DNA from: Pedobacter boryungensis | Lineage (GTDB): Bacteria > Bacteroidota > Bacteroidia > Sphingobacteriales > Sphingobacteriaceae | Direction: 5' to 3' | Assembly: GCF_013204825.1 (NCBI RefSeq) | Contig: NZ_JABMKV010000002.1 | Span: forward strand, 744,001 to 808,000 | Length of the DNA: 64,000 bases | Part shown: positions 34,420 to 43,684 of the stretch, in pieces | How the letters are laid out: each line of letters opens with the position of its first letter | How positions within the stretch are numbered: the first letter of the stretch is position 1 | Notes under the pieces: generated by a model | The model's input: the letters and a program-made list of their open reading frames with translations, nothing else | Told to the model about the DNA's origin: nothing | Database searches by the model: none | Made by a program: the position numbers and the translations under genes

Positions 34420-35826
34420 ATGCAATACGATGTAGTTGTTATTGGCTCGGGTCCGGGCGGTTATGTAGGTGCCATCCGTTGTGCACAATTAGGCTTAAAG
34501 ACAGCCGTGGTAGAAAAATATAAAACCTATGGCGGTACCTGCTTAAATGTGGGCTGTATTCCTTCAAAAGCTTTATTAGATTCTTCAGAGCACTTTCATA
34601 ATGCGGCACATACATTTAAAACACATGGTATTAATTTAAAAGATTTAAAGGTTGATATGAAACAAATGATTGCCCGTAAGGACGATGTTGTTTCACAAAA
34701 TACTACTGGTATCACCTATCTTTTTAAGAAAAATAAAATTGATGCTTTTGAAGGTGTGGGTTCATTTGTAGATAAAAACACTATTCTGGTTACTAAAGCA
34801 GATGGAACAACAGAAACCCTTTCAGCTAAAAATGTAATCATTGCAACAGGATCTAAACCCACTGCATTACCATTTTTACCCATCGATAAAAAGCGCATTA
34901 TTACTTCTACTGAAGCCTTGAATATTAAGGAAGTACCTAAAACTATGGTTGTAATTGGTGGTGGTGTAATTGGTTTGGAGTTAGGTTCAGTATATGCTCG
35001 TTTAGGTACAAAAGTTTCTGTAATCGAATTTATGCCTTCAATTATTGCAACAATGGATGCTGGCTTAGGTAAAGAATTACAACGTGTATTGAAGAAATCT
35101 TTAGGCATGGAATTCTTTATGGGCCATAAAGTAACTGGAGCTACAACTAAAGGGGAAACCGTTACAGTAACTGCTGATAACGCAAAAGGAGAAGCTGTTA
35201 AATTTGAAGCTGATTATTGTATTGTTGCAGTAGGTAGAACAGCATATAGCGAAGGTTTAGGTTTAGATAAAATCGGAATTAATGTTGAAGAAAGAGGTAA
35301 GAAAATTCCAGTAAATGCACATTTAGAAACTTCGGTTCCGGGAGTTTATGCAATTGGTGATATAATTACTGGTGCAATGTTAGCTCACAAAGCAGAAGAT
35401 GAAGGAATTTATGTAGCAGAAACTATTGCTGGACAAAAACCTCATATCAATTATAATTTAATTCCAGGTGTGGTTTACACTTGGCCAGAAGTTGCATCGG
35501 TTGGTCAAACTGAAGAACAATTAAAAGCTGCAGGTGTAAAATACAAAGCTGGTTCGTTCCCATTCAAAGCAAGTGGAAGAGCAAAAGCTAGTATGGATAC
35601 TGATGGTTTTGTTAAAGTTTTAGCAGACGAAGCTACCGACGAAGTGTTAGGTGTACATATGATTGGTCCACGTGCAGCAGATATGATCGCAGAAGCTGTA
35701 GTTGCGATGGAATTCCGTGCGTCTGCAGAGGATATTGCAAGGATTTGCCATGCACACCCAACTTATACAGAAGCACTAAAAGAAGCTGCAATGGCAGCAA
35801 CTGAGAATAGAGCGATACATATTTAG
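34420..35826 (+). CDS. lpdA: Dihydrolipoyl dehydrogenase (E3)
   Basis: This 468-residue flavoprotein reoxidises the lipoyl arm of the 2-oxo acid dehydrogenase complexes. It has the FAD motif VVVIGSGPGGYVGAIRCAQ at 5-23 and redox-active disulfide C41/C46 in GGTCLNVGCIPSK. The NAD motif is VVIGGGVIGLELGSVYARLG. The C-terminal HAHPTYTEALKEA holds the catalytic His-Glu pair. It probably serves SucAB (7 kb upstream), the glycine cleavage system (with GcvP at 47 kb) and other complexes. It has its own upstream region and a terminator. Confidence 0.96.
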   Translation: MQYDVVVIGSGPGGYVGAIRCAQLGLKTAVVEKYKTYGGTCLNVGCIPSKALLDSSEHFHNAAHTFKTHGINLKDLKVDMKQMIARKDDVVSQNTTGITYLFKKNKIDAFEGVGSFVDKNTILVTKADGTTETLSAKNVIIATGSKPTALPFLPIDKKRIITSTEALNIKEVPKTMVVIGGGVIGLELGSVYARLGTKVSVIEFMPSIIATMDAGLGKELQRVLKKSLGMEFFMGHKVTGATTKGETVTVTADNAKGEAVKFEADYCIVAVGRTAYSEGLGLDKIGINVEERGKKIPVNAHLETSVPGVYAIGDIITGAMLAHKAEDEGIYVAETIAGQKPHINYNLIPGVVYTWPEVASVGQTEEQLKAAGVKYKAGSFPFKASGRAKASMDTDGFVKVLADEATDEVLGVHMIGPRAADMIAEAVVAMEFRASAEDIARICHAHPTYTEALKEAAMAATENRAIHI

Positions 35827-35873
35827 GAAGTGAGGAAAGATTTTTAGTCTGAAAGTAGTAAGATATAATAATG

Positions 35874-35903
35874 AAAAGCCAGCAAGTGATTGCTGGCTTT
35901 TTT
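35874..35903 (+). terminator. Terminator after lpdA
   Basis: AAAAGCCAGCAA and TTGCTGGCTTTT form a perfect stem with loop GTGA, followed by further T residues. Confidence 0.95.
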
Positions 35904-35992
35904 ATGGTCATCATTTAACAGAAAGATAACTTCTAGCAAATATAATATTGAGCTTGTGCCAATATTTTTGCGATTAGATAAACAGATAAAAA

Positions 35993-37522
35993 ATGACCTT
36001 AAAAACTAAATTATTCGCTACTCTTGCATTTTCTGCAATTGCTTTTGGCGCTTGTAAAAAGAACAACCCATTAATCCCTATTAATCAAGAAACAGAAGCT
36101 ATTGTGCCAGAAAAAATCGATAGTTTTTCTGAAACTGCAATGATTGATTTAGGTGGAGCAACGGCTTCAGAAATATCAGCTTACGATCCATCTACCAAAA
36201 AGGTATTTGTAGTAAGTAATGATGGCGGTACAAAAGTAGAAGTTGTAGATTTAAGTGCTTATCCAACAGTTACCAAAACTAAAACATTAATCTATCCTGA
36301 TAACGCAGGCATAAATAGCGTTGCAGTTAGTAACGGATTATTAGCTATTGCTTTAAACGGGACAACTACTACAGCTAATGGAGATATTATTGTTTTAAAG
36401 ACCTCAGATTTATCTGAAGTAAAAAAGATCAGTGTTGGGGCTATGCCAGATATGGTAACTTTTAGTCCAGATGGTAATTACATCATTTCTGCAAATGAAG
36501 GTGAGCCTAACGATGCGTATACAATTGATCCAGTAGGTTCTATTTCTATCATCGATATCAAAAATAATTATACAGTTAAAACATTAGATTTTGCTGGTTT
36601 TGAAGTTGATAAAGCTAAGCTTGTAGCCGCTGGCTTAAGAATTTATGGTCCAAATGCAAGTTTTGCTCAAGATATTGAACCAGAATATGTTGCAGTTGCT
36701 GCAGATTCAAAAAAGGCATTTGTAACCTTACAAGAGAACAATGCAGTTGCAGAAGTGGATATTATTGCCGGGAAAATCACTAAAATAGTCCCATTAGGAT
36801 TAAAGGATCTTAGTTTAGCACAAAATGCTTTTGATACTTCTGAAGAAGATAAAAAATATAATCCAAAAACTTGGCCTATAAAAGCATACTATTTGCCCGA
36901 TGCAATTTCTTATTTTTCAGCTAATGATAATAATTATATCGCTCTAGCTAATGAAGGTGATACTCGAGCTTGGACTGGTTATAATGAAGAAACAACTGTA
37001 AAAAAGGTAACGCTTAATCCTCTTAAATTTCCAGATGCTGCAACCTTGCAACAAGATGATAATATGGGTAAACTACTTATTACAAGTGCTAAAGGTAAAA
37101 ACGCTGATGGGCAGTACGATGAATTATTTGCTTTAGGAGGCAGAAGTGTTACTATTTTAAATGCTGCTACTGGGCAATTAGTTGCAGAGATAGGTAAAGA
37201 CTTAGAGCAACGTGTTGCTGATGCAGGTAAATATCTAGATAGTAGATCGAGTAAGAAAGGTGTAGAAGTAGAGGGTGTAACGGTTGCCAAGGTAAATGGT
37301 AAAACCTTAGCCTTTATTGGCATGGAACGTTCGTATATGGTTGCTATTTATGATGTTAGTATTCCAAGCAAGCCTGTATTTGTACAACTTTTTCAAACAG
37401 GCGAAGAACCCGAAGGCTTGATGTTTGTAAAACCAAAGGATAGTCCAAATGGAAGAAGTATGTTGATTGTATCAAGTGAAAAAGATGGCACAGTAAGGTT
37501 TTACCAGCCTAATAAGATATAA
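35993..37522 (+). CDS. Choice-of-anchor I family lipoprotein (beta-propeller)
   Basis: This 509-residue protein has a lipoprotein-like signal with the Cys in AFGACKKN near residue 20. The rest is a beta-propeller of YVTN-like blades, for example EISAYDPSTKKVFVVSNDGG and DMVTFSPDGNYIISANEGEP. The GEPND and EGDTRAW motifs are typical of the choice-of-anchor I / alkaline phosphatase-like propeller family. No catalytic residues are assigned in this family. It would face the periplasm or cell surface. It is monocistronic, closed by a strong hairpin. Confidence 0.8.
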   Translation: MTLKTKLFATLAFSAIAFGACKKNNPLIPINQETEAIVPEKIDSFSETAMIDLGGATASEISAYDPSTKKVFVVSNDGGTKVEVVDLSAYPTVTKTKTLIYPDNAGINSVAVSNGLLAIALNGTTTTANGDIIVLKTSDLSEVKKISVGAMPDMVTFSPDGNYIISANEGEPNDAYTIDPVGSISIIDIKNNYTVKTLDFAGFEVDKAKLVAAGLRIYGPNASFAQDIEPEYVAVAADSKKAFVTLQENNAVAEVDIIAGKITKIVPLGLKDLSLAQNAFDTSEEDKKYNPKTWPIKAYYLPDAISYFSANDNNYIALANEGDTRAWTGYNEETTVKKVTLNPLKFPDAATLQQDDNMGKLLITSAKGKNADGQYDELFALGGRSVTILNAATGQLVAEIGKDLEQRVADAGKYLDSRSSKKGVEVEGVTVAKVNGKTLAFIGMERSYMVAIYDVSIPSKPVFVQLFQTGEEPEGLMFVKPKDSPNGRSMLIVSSEKDGTVRFYQPNKI

Positions 37523-37549
37523 TTAGGAAAGACTGAAATTTAGAAAGTA

Positions 37550-37587
37550 AAAAGGAGTCCTGTGAGCAGCATCATAGGACTCCTTTG
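37550..37587 (+). terminator. Terminator after the beta-propeller lipoprotein gene
   Basis: AAAGGAGTCCT and AGGACTCCTTT form a perfect 11-bp stem with a 14-base loop. The T-run is short (TTTG), so efficiency is uncertain. The 315-bp stretch 37523-37838 holds only this hairpin and the degenerate repeat at 37626-37673. Confidence 0.75.
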
Positions 37588-37625
37588 TTAATATGGGTTT
37601 CATAGTAACGCATTAATATTATGCT

Positions 37626-37673
37626 ACGTTATTGTGAGGCACAATCCTTTCCAACATTTTACGAGCAATCTTA
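37626..37673. repeat. Degenerate copy of the CGTCATTGCGA intergenic repeat
   Basis: The segment begins ACGTTATTGTGAGGCACAAT and ends ACGAGCAATCTT. It resembles the repeat at 45466-45550 (CGTCATTGCGA ... AGCAATCT) with several changes. It has no coding frame. Confidence 0.45.
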
Positions 37674-37838
37674 AAGCATTATTCAGGATAATTTGAAATC
37701 ATTACTTTATAAATTATTATTCAAAATCACCTTAACAAGGGAAATCATTATATCCAAATGATAAAAACCTCTTTCTATTCCCAATAGATTTAAAGAACTT
37801 TGCACTACTCAATAGTTCTTCTTTTTTAAATCGAAAAT

Positions 37839-39029
37839 ATGCCCGAAATTATCGAAACTTCTGTTTTACAAAATCCTTTTCAAAATCATCCTTACAGTAA
37901 GAAAAGAGTAAGACTTGCCGTTTCTTTATTTTATTTCGGACAAGGTGTTTGCTTCGCTTCATGGGCTAGTAGAATTCCAGATTTAAAATCAGCTATGCAT
38001 CTTTCTGATGCGCAATTAGGAAGCATTTTACTAGCCTTACCCTTAGGGCAATTAGTAACCATGCCTATTTCAGGTAGGTTAACAACTATTTTTGGGAGTA
38101 GAAGAATGTTAACTATTGCCACTCCTTTGTATGCTTTTGCATTAACTATTTTGGCATTGGCAACTGCCGGATGGCAATTAGCTATATTTTTATTTTTATT
38201 TGGAGTAGCAGGCAACCTATGTAACATCGCTTTAAATACCCAGGGTGTTGCTGGTGAAACTTATTATGGTAAACCCATAATGACTTCTTTTCATGGGGCA
38301 TGGAGTATTGGGGGATTTACAGGGGCTTTAATAGGCTTGTTAATGATTAATTTACATCTTAATCCCTATATCCATTTTTGTATCATTGCTGTTTTGGCTT
38401 GGACACATATTGTCATTAATTATCGTTATCTACTAGGTTGGCAGAAACCTAAAGAAACTGAAAAAACAAAACTATTTACAAAGCCTCAAGGGGTACTTGT
38501 TCAATTGGGGATTATAGGTTTTTGTAGTATGGCAACAGAAGGCGCTATGTTCGATTGGAGCGGTGTATATTTCAAAGAAATTGTTAAGGCACCTCATGCT
38601 TTGATAATTCTCGGTTATACTTCTTTTATGATTATGATGGCCACCGGGCGCTTTTTAGGTGATAAAGTCATTGCTCGTTATGGTAGAAAAAAAATGATAC
38701 AGACTAGTGGTGTGATTATTTCAACAGGGATGTTTATTTCTGTTGTTTTTCCTTTCATTATTCCAGCAACGGTAGGTTTTATGTTGGTAGGTATTGGCGT
38801 CTCTGGAATTGTACCAATGGTATATAGTATAGCAGGTAGCAACACTAAAGTCTCTCCAGGTATTGCGTTAGCTATGGTTTCAGGGGTCAGTTATTTTGGT
38901 TTTTTAATGGGGCCTCCGTTAATAGGATATATTTCCGCTCTTTCAAGTTTGCGTTATTCTTATGCTGTAATTGGTTGTTTTGGTTTGTTAATTTCTATGC
39001 TGGTAACTAAAATTAGCGCAATAAAGTAA
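37839..39029 (+). CDS. MFS transporter (YbjJ-like)
   Basis: This 396-residue membrane protein has about twelve hydrophobic segments. It opens with RLAVSLFYFGQGVCFASWAS and RIPDLKSAMHLSDAQLGSIL, the pattern of the YbjJ/FucP-related MFS subgroup. Motif A-like residues lie in GRLTTIFGSRRML. The substrate is unknown. It is flanked by intergenic regions on both sides, so it is a single-gene unit. It is not closely related to the MFS protein at 1.8 kb. Confidence 0.85.
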   Translation: MPEIIETSVLQNPFQNHPYSKKRVRLAVSLFYFGQGVCFASWASRIPDLKSAMHLSDAQLGSILLALPLGQLVTMPISGRLTTIFGSRRMLTIATPLYAFALTILALATAGWQLAIFLFLFGVAGNLCNIALNTQGVAGETYYGKPIMTSFHGAWSIGGFTGALIGLLMINLHLNPYIHFCIIAVLAWTHIVINYRYLLGWQKPKETEKTKLFTKPQGVLVQLGIIGFCSMATEGAMFDWSGVYFKEIVKAPHALIILGYTSFMIMMATGRFLGDKVIARYGRKKMIQTSGVIISTGMFISVVFPFIIPATVGFMLVGIGVSGIVPMVYSIAGSNTKVSPGIALAMVSGVSYFGFLMGPPLIGYISALSSLRYSYAVIGCFGLLISMLVTKISAIK

Positions 39030-39194
39030 CCCTCTAAAATATCACAATTCATTACAGGTATACTATAAGTCTACCTTAAAATGTAGCATATTAAATTTGC
39101 TAAAGTCTTTGATAATCAATAAATTGTATTGAAACATTCAATTAGTTGCTAGTTTGCGTAATAAAAATTTACGTAATTAAACAAATGTGTTTAG

Positions 39195-39222
39195 TTGTTT
39201 GGCTGAAAATCTTTTGAGTTTG
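39195..39222 (+). promoter_or_regulatory. Putative promoter of the XRE regulator gene
   Basis: TTG at 39195-39197 and TGAGTTTG at 39215-39222 (one mismatch to TAnnTTTG) are 17 bp apart. The start codon is only 4 bases downstream, suggesting a leaderless mRNA if correct. Confidence 0.35.
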
Positions 39223-39226
39223 CATC

Positions 39227-39448
39227 ATGACAAATGATCTAGAAATTTTTAAGAAAAAACTGGGCAAACAAATAGCAAAACTAAGAGAAAATAAAGGTTT
39301 AACTCAATCACAATTATCTGCCCTTATCAATAAAGATTTTCAAAGTATCAGTAGAATAGAAAATGGCCGAGTAAATGCTTCTGGATATATATTGAAAGAG
39401 ATTGCAGATGCATTAGAAGTTGACATGAATAAGCTATTCGATTTTTAA
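39227..39448 (+). CDS. Small XRE/Cro-type helix-turn-helix regulator
   Basis: This 73-residue protein is a single HTH_3 domain. The helix-turn-helix is LTQSQLSALINKDFQSISRI, followed by ENGRVNAS, the usual end of Xre folds. It has no partner domain and no toxin-like gene beside it; the next gene is convergent. Such stand-alone XRE proteins regulate a few local or distant genes. The target is not visible. Confidence 0.85.
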   Translation: MTNDLEIFKKKLGKQIAKLRENKGLTQSQLSALINKDFQSISRIENGRVNASGYILKEIADALEVDMNKLFDF

Positions 39449-39455
39449 TACTAGC

Positions 39456-40109
39456 CTAATCGGGATCTGTAAACCTAAATTGTTTTTGAATAGCTAATTT
39501 ATGATGTTGATTAATATTAGCCGTTAATAATTCCAAGTCAAACTCCTGATTTGTTCCACAATCTAGCATATGAAAATAGACCGAGGGTTTTAAACTTTCG
39601 AAATACTCTATCAAATTACTACTCCATACTAACTGACAATTTCCATTTATTCGTTTTACAATTTCAGCAATACCGGGCTTAATTACAATATTTCTTACGT
39701 GGTTAGATTCAAGATTTCCCTGTGGGAACATTAAAAATATATTGCCAGGTGTATTTAGTACTTCGGCAGCATAATTTAAACTTTCACTTACAGTAATAGT
39801 ACCTGGAGCAATAGAAAAGCAACCCAAACGCGTTAACCATTTATGTTGCGCCAATTGTTTTTCTAATACCATAATATAAAATCCTTTTAGGTTGGGCTCT
39901 TGTTTGTAAATGGATTTTAAGCACACATAGCCCGCCCAGAAACCATCCCAAAAGCTAAAATGATTGCACATTAATATGTATGAGTGATTTTTTAAAATTG
40001 TTGCTTCATTAATTTTCATTTTATTAAATCGCCAACTAAAAAGCCACGATAAAAATTTACCAACTAGTATTAAATATTTAATTCGAATAGGATTGGCCTT
40101 AATTATCAT
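39456..40109 (-). CDS. PlsC-like lysophospholipid acyltransferase
   Basis: This 217-residue protein of the 1-acyl-glycerol-3-phosphate acyltransferase fold has the catalytic HX4D motif in MCNHFSFWDGF. A later MFPQGNLESNHV segment is equivalent to the family's FPEGTRS acceptor motif. A basic N-terminal helix may hold it at the inner membrane. It overlaps the end of the alpha/beta hydrolase gene by 11 bp, so the two are translationally coupled. It likely acylates a lysolipid; whether this is LPA or a carotenoid/ornithine lipid precursor cannot be told. Confidence 0.85.
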   Translation of the reverse strand: MIIKANPIRIKYLILVGKFLSWLFSWRFNKMKINEATILKNHSYILMCNHFSFWDGFWAGYVCLKSIYKQEPNLKGFYIMVLEKQLAQHKWLTRLGCFSIAPGTITVSESLNYAAEVLNTPGNIFLMFPQGNLESNHVRNIVIKPGIAEIVKRINGNCQLVWSSNLIEYFESLKPSVYFHMLDCGTNQEFDLELLTANINQHHKLAIQKQFRFTDPD

Positions 40110-40926
40110 ACATTAACTTATAAATTTTATCAGGCAAATTTTTATTCACCATATCATGATCTTCATCTAACGTTGTTTTATGAGCAAAATTCAATTTTGA
40201 AATCATCTCATCAGCTAAATGCTGTGGATACATTTTATCTCTTTGTCCAAAAAGGAAAAAGCATTTTACATTATGCTCATTTAATGACGTTATTAAATCT
40301 ATCTCTTTTACTTGTAAATAGCGCAAGTAAGTAACATTAGCATAAAAAGCGAATCGCAAATCTTTAGTAGCCATTTCTGATTTTAATATGCCATGACTTT
40401 TTTCATCTATTATTCGCAATGTTTTGCAGAAATTAAGTACAACTTTAATCCCGTTTTCACTTAAAAAAAGTTTACGGAATGCATAATTTGCTATTTTATT
40501 TTTCGACATCACCTGAAATGGTGGAAAAACCTTTAAAAAAGCTGGTGCCAAAATAAAAAGCTGATCAATTCTTTGAGCTTCTTTTTCGGCTAATACAGAC
40601 GCATAATGCGAACCTAAGGAATAGCCAATAACACAAAACCTATCAATTCCTTGCATTGCACAAAAAGACGTGATTAACTCACAAAAATCAGTTTTTGAAA
40701 TGCCATTTTTTACCTGTTGTATTGATTGATCATGTAATGTAGTTTCTTTATGAAAGAAAAGATCAAAACCATAAAAAGTGTATTCATTCCCTAATTTCTC
40801 TTTTAACACAGAAAATTGTTTTCCATGCATTCCATATCCATGAAAACATAACATAGTTTTAGGTCCATTTCCAAAACGGTAATAATGTAAATTAACCAAT
40901 GGATGATTAAAGAAATGAGAGGTCAT
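40099..40926 (-). CDS. Alpha/beta hydrolase
   Basis: This 275-residue cytoplasmic alpha/beta hydrolase has the oxyanion region in CFHGYGMHGKQF, the nucleophile elbow GYSLGSHYAS, and the acid and His in FFLFGQRDKMYP and DEDHDMVNK. No signal peptide. It is the first gene of a two-gene unit with the PlsC-like acyltransferase, so a role in lipid acyl remodelling is plausible. It is divergent from ahcY across 165 bp. Confidence 0.85.
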   Translation of the reverse strand: MTSHFFNHPLVNLHYYRFGNGPKTMLCFHGYGMHGKQFSVLKEKLGNEYTFYGFDLFFHKETTLHDQSIQQVKNGISKTDFCELITSFCAMQGIDRFCVIGYSLGSHYASVLAEKEAQRIDQLFILAPAFLKVFPPFQVMSKNKIANYAFRKLFLSENGIKVVLNFCKTLRIIDEKSHGILKSEMATKDLRFAFYANVTYLRYLQVKEIDLITSLNEHNVKCFFLFGQRDKMYPQHLADEMISKLNFAHKTTLDEDHDMVNKNLPDKIYKLMYDN

Positions 40927-41035
40927 AGAGAGCGTTGAATGTTATTTTTTTAAAAGTACATAAAAAAATAAAATGCAGAATATTTGTCACTTTAAAATCA
41001 GTTGTGTGAAATACCATCCATCTATGTCTCGCATT

Positions 41036-41067
41036 TTTGTTATTGATAACCGAATGACTTAACTTTG
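41036..41067 (+). promoter_or_regulatory. Putative promoter of ahcY
   Basis: TTTG at 41036-41039 and TAACTTTG at 41060-41067 match the -33/-7 consensus with 20 bp between them, 24 bases before the start codon. I see no SAH riboswitch-like structure in the short leader. Confidence 0.65.
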
Positions 41068-41091
41068 TAGCACATTTAAAAACAATAAATT

Positions 41092-42408
41092 ATGTCATCA
41101 GTAGAGACAACTTACGTTCCTTATAAAGTTAAGGATATTTCACTGGCAGAATGGGGCCGTAAAGAAATCGGATTAGCCGAAGCAGAAATGCCAGGTTTAA
41201 TGAGTTTACGTAAAGAATTCGGACCATCTAAACCATTAGCAGGTGCTCGTATTGCAGGCTGCTTACACATGACCATTCAAACTGCAGTTTTAATAGAAAC
41301 TTTAGTAGAATTAGGTGCAGAAGTTACTTGGTCATCTTGCAACATTTTCTCAACACAAGACCATGCTGCTGCGGCAATTGCTGCTGCAGGTATTCAAGTT
41401 TATGCTTGGAAAGGTTTAAATGAAACTGATTTCGATTGGTGTATTGAGCAAACTTTACATTTCGGACCAGATCGTCAACCATTAAATATGATTTTAGATG
41501 ATGGTGGTGATTTAACTAATATGGTTTTTGATAGATATCCTGAGCTAATCGCAGCTATAAAAGGTTTATCAGAAGAAACTACCACAGGTGTACACCGTTT
41601 GTATGAAAGAATGAAAAACGGGACATTGCATTTACCAGCAATTAACGTTAACGATTCAGTAACTAAATCTAAATTCGATAACAAATACGGATGTAGAGAA
41701 TCATTAGTAGACGCAATTCGTCGTGCAACTGATGTAATGATGGCAGGTAAAGTTGCTGTTGTTTGTGGTTATGGTGATGTGGGTAAAGGTTCAGCTGAAT
41801 CTTTAAGTTCACAAGGAGTACGCGTTATCGTGACCGAAATTGACCCGATTTGTGCTTTACAAGCGGCAATGGAAGGTTATGAAGTTAAAAAATTGGCTAC
41901 TGCAATTAAAGAAGCTGATATCGTAGTAACTACAACTGGTAACTGTGATATCGTTCGCGAACAACATTTCCGTGCATTAAAAGATAAAGCGATAGTATGT
42001 AACATCGGTCACTTCGATAATGAAATTGACATGGCTTGGTTAAATGCAAATTATGGCAATACTAAAGTTGAAATCAAACCTCAAGTAGATAAATATACTA
42101 TCGACGGAAAAGATGTAATTATCTTAGCCGAAGGTCGTTTAGTAAACTTAGGTTGTGCAACTGGTCACCCAAGTTTTGTAATGAGTAACTCGTTTACAAA
42201 CCAAACTTTAGCTCAATTAGAACTGTGGACTAACCCAGGTAAATACGAAAACAAAGTTTATGTGTTACCTAAACACCTAGATGAAAAAGTTGCTCGTTTG
42301 CACTTAGAAAAAATTGGTGTAGAATTAGACGTTTTAGATCAACACCAGGCAGATTATATCGGTGTTCCAGTTGAAGGCCCTTTCAAACCAGAAACTTATA
42401 GGTACTAG
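41092..42408 (+). CDS. ahcY: Adenosylhomocysteinase
   Basis: This 438-residue NAD-dependent enzyme splits S-adenosylhomocysteine to homocysteine and adenosine, recycling methyl-donor by-product. The signatures are [19 protein letters not shown], the NAD loop [34 protein letters not shown], and the C-terminal dimer-reaching tail ending KPETYRY. Length is normal. The gene stands alone with its own promoter and terminator. Confidence 0.97.
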   Translation: MSSVETTYVPYKVKDISLAEWGRKEIGLAEAEMPGLMSLRKEFGPSKPLAGARIAGCLHMTIQTAVLIETLVELGAEVTWSSCNIFSTQDHAAAAIAAAGIQVYAWKGLNETDFDWCIEQTLHFGPDRQPLNMILDDGGDLTNMVFDRYPELIAAIKGLSEETTTGVHRLYERMKNGTLHLPAINVNDSVTKSKFDNKYGCRESLVDAIRRATDVMMAGKVAVVCGYGDVGKGSAESLSSQGVRVIVTEIDPICALQAAMEGYEVKKLATAIKEADIVVTTTGNCDIVREQHFRALKDKAIVCNIGHFDNEIDMAWLNANYGNTKVEIKPQVDKYTIDGKDVIILAEGRLVNLGCATGHPSFVMSNSFTNQTLAQLELWTNPGKYENKVYVLPKHLDEKVARLHLEKIGVELDVLDQHQADYIGVPVEGPFKPETYRY

Positions 42409-42463
42409 AAAAGTCGGAGTTAAAAGTCGAAAGTTTAGTCTTTTGCTCCTTAATCTTTTATCC

Positions 42464-42497
42464 AAAAGGGATGTGCAAATTGCATATCCCTTTTTTA
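42464..42497 (+). terminator. Terminator after ahcY
   Basis: AAAAGGGATGTGCAA and TTGCATATCCCTTTT form a long stem with a small mismatch and short loop, followed by more T residues. Confidence 0.9.
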
Positions 42498-42580
42498 TTT
42501 GCGCTATCGTCATTGCGCTATATGAAACAATCTTAAAACGATATTTTAGAAAACGTATATCAGCAATTCTTCGGTCAATG

Positions 42581-42637
42581 CAGCCCTGCTTTCCGCTTTA
42601 CTCCATTTCATTTCGTGTTCGCTCCAATCAGGTTTAT
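42581..42637. repeat. Degenerate intergenic repeat element
   Basis: CAGCCCTGCTTTCCGCTTTA is followed by TTTCGTGTTCGCTCCAATCA then GGTTTAT. It is related to both elements at 13128-13330. It is non-coding and lies between convergent ahcY and the small lipoprotein gene. Confidence 0.5.
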
Positions 42638-42687
42638 TATACAAATCCATCTTTTCATAGGCCAACCAGCACCTCTAAAGTGCAAAA

Positions 42688-43149
42688 TTAATCCTTACAA
42701 TCAGTCTGTTTAAATACAAACCTTCCTTTGTCATAATCAATCGGCACAGAATTCAAGAAAAATCCAGATCCCCACAAAATATAAATCTCGCCAACACCCA
42801 TTGTTAGCGTGTGTTCATTTTTCAATAAAGCAATTGGATTTCTATACCACTTATCTATCCCATTTAATCTAAATGTATAATCACCCTTTAAAGTATCACC
42901 ATTCATTAAGCCCTTAATTAATCCTTTATAATGCTTTTCATTATGGTAATTAAATATCATTTCGCCCAAAATATGTTTTCTATCTGCAGTATCAATTTTT
43001 AGCCAAGCCGTATCAGTCTTATCAATCGCTATATAGCAAACTGCAAATTTTTTATCAATTTTTGTTTTAATTGGCCTTTTTTCCTTACAACTAAAGAAAA
43101 AGAGAATTATTAAGACAGCAACAAAAGGAATTAGTCTATTTATTTTCAT
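42688..43149 (-). CDS. Hypothetical lipoprotein (153 aa)
   Basis: This 153-residue protein has a lipoprotein signal: MKINRLIPFVAVLIILFFFS then C, with Cys21. The remaining 130 residues are rich in beta-forming stretches (GEMIFNYHNEKHYKGLIKG, LKGDYTFRLNG). I do not recognise a family. Small lipoproteins of this kind are common in Pedobacter-like genomes. It converges with ahcY and diverges from the DUF6370 gene, so it is monocistronic. Confidence 0.7.
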   Translation of the reverse strand: MKINRLIPFVAVLIILFFFSCKEKRPIKTKIDKKFAVCYIAIDKTDTAWLKIDTADRKHILGEMIFNYHNEKHYKGLIKGLMNGDTLKGDYTFRLNGIDKWYRNPIALLKNEHTLTMGVGEIYILWGSGFFLNSVPIDYDKGRFVFKQTDCKD

Positions 43150-43277
43150 ATCATTTAATTATTTTAATTCATGATGCTAAAATTGTACAGTTTACACACA
43201 TCAATATAAGAATTATAAAAGAAATAATTCAACTTCTTATTTTACAAAACCCTGAATTTCTATACTTCTAAAACCCA

Positions 43278-43285
43278 TAAATTTG
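43278..43285 (+). promoter_or_regulatory. Putative -7 element of the DUF6370 gene; decides its start
   Basis: TAAATTTG matches TAnnTTTG. An in-frame TTG (43283) falls inside it, so translation should begin at ATG 43301, 15 bases downstream of the box. Confidence 0.5.
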
Positions 43286-43300
43286 GACAAAAACAATATC

Positions 43301-43642
43301 ATGAAAAAATTAATTTTCACCCTCGTTATAGGCTTTATCGGTTTCGCTGCAAACGCCCAAACTAAAGTTAAACAACCCCAAAAAATTGATAATAAAACTG
43401 TAGAAATTGCCTGCGGCGAATGTCAATTTAAAATGAAAGGTAAAGATTGTGAATTAGCCATTAGAATAGATGGGAAACCTTATTTCGTTGATGGAAAAGG
43501 AATAGATGATTTTGGCGACGCACATGGCAAACATGGTTTTTGCAATGCGATCAGCAAGGCAGAAGTTACAGGCGAAATTGTAAACAATCGATTTAAAGCA
43601 AAAACAATAATCCTTCTTCCTGAAAAGAAAAAAGGCGAATAA
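43301..43642 (+). CDS. DUF6370 family secreted protein
   Basis: This 113-residue protein has a signal peptide (MKKLIFTLVIGFIGFAANAQ). The mature part has the family's cysteine pattern: ACGECQFKM, GKDCELAIR, YFVDGKGIDDFGDAHG and GFCNAI. Four cysteines in CxxC...C...C arrangement suggest metal binding or disulfides. The family is known only by number and occurs in Bacteroidota and related bacteria. The start at 43301 gives a perfect signal peptide, and the promoter box overlaps the longer alternative. Confidence 0.8.
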   Translation: MKKLIFTLVIGFIGFAANAQTKVKQPQKIDNKTVEIACGECQFKMKGKDCELAIRIDGKPYFVDGKGIDDFGDAHGKHGFCNAISKAEVTGEIVNNRFKAKTIILLPEKKKGE

Positions 43643-43684
43643 TATTACGATAAGTCGAAGATGATTAATTTAAATTCTGCGTAT

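Noticed and set aside
42362-42691. 109-codon open frame overlapping the end of ahcY
   Set aside because: It is out of frame with ahcY, runs through the terminator and a dispersed repeat, and has no protein-like composition.
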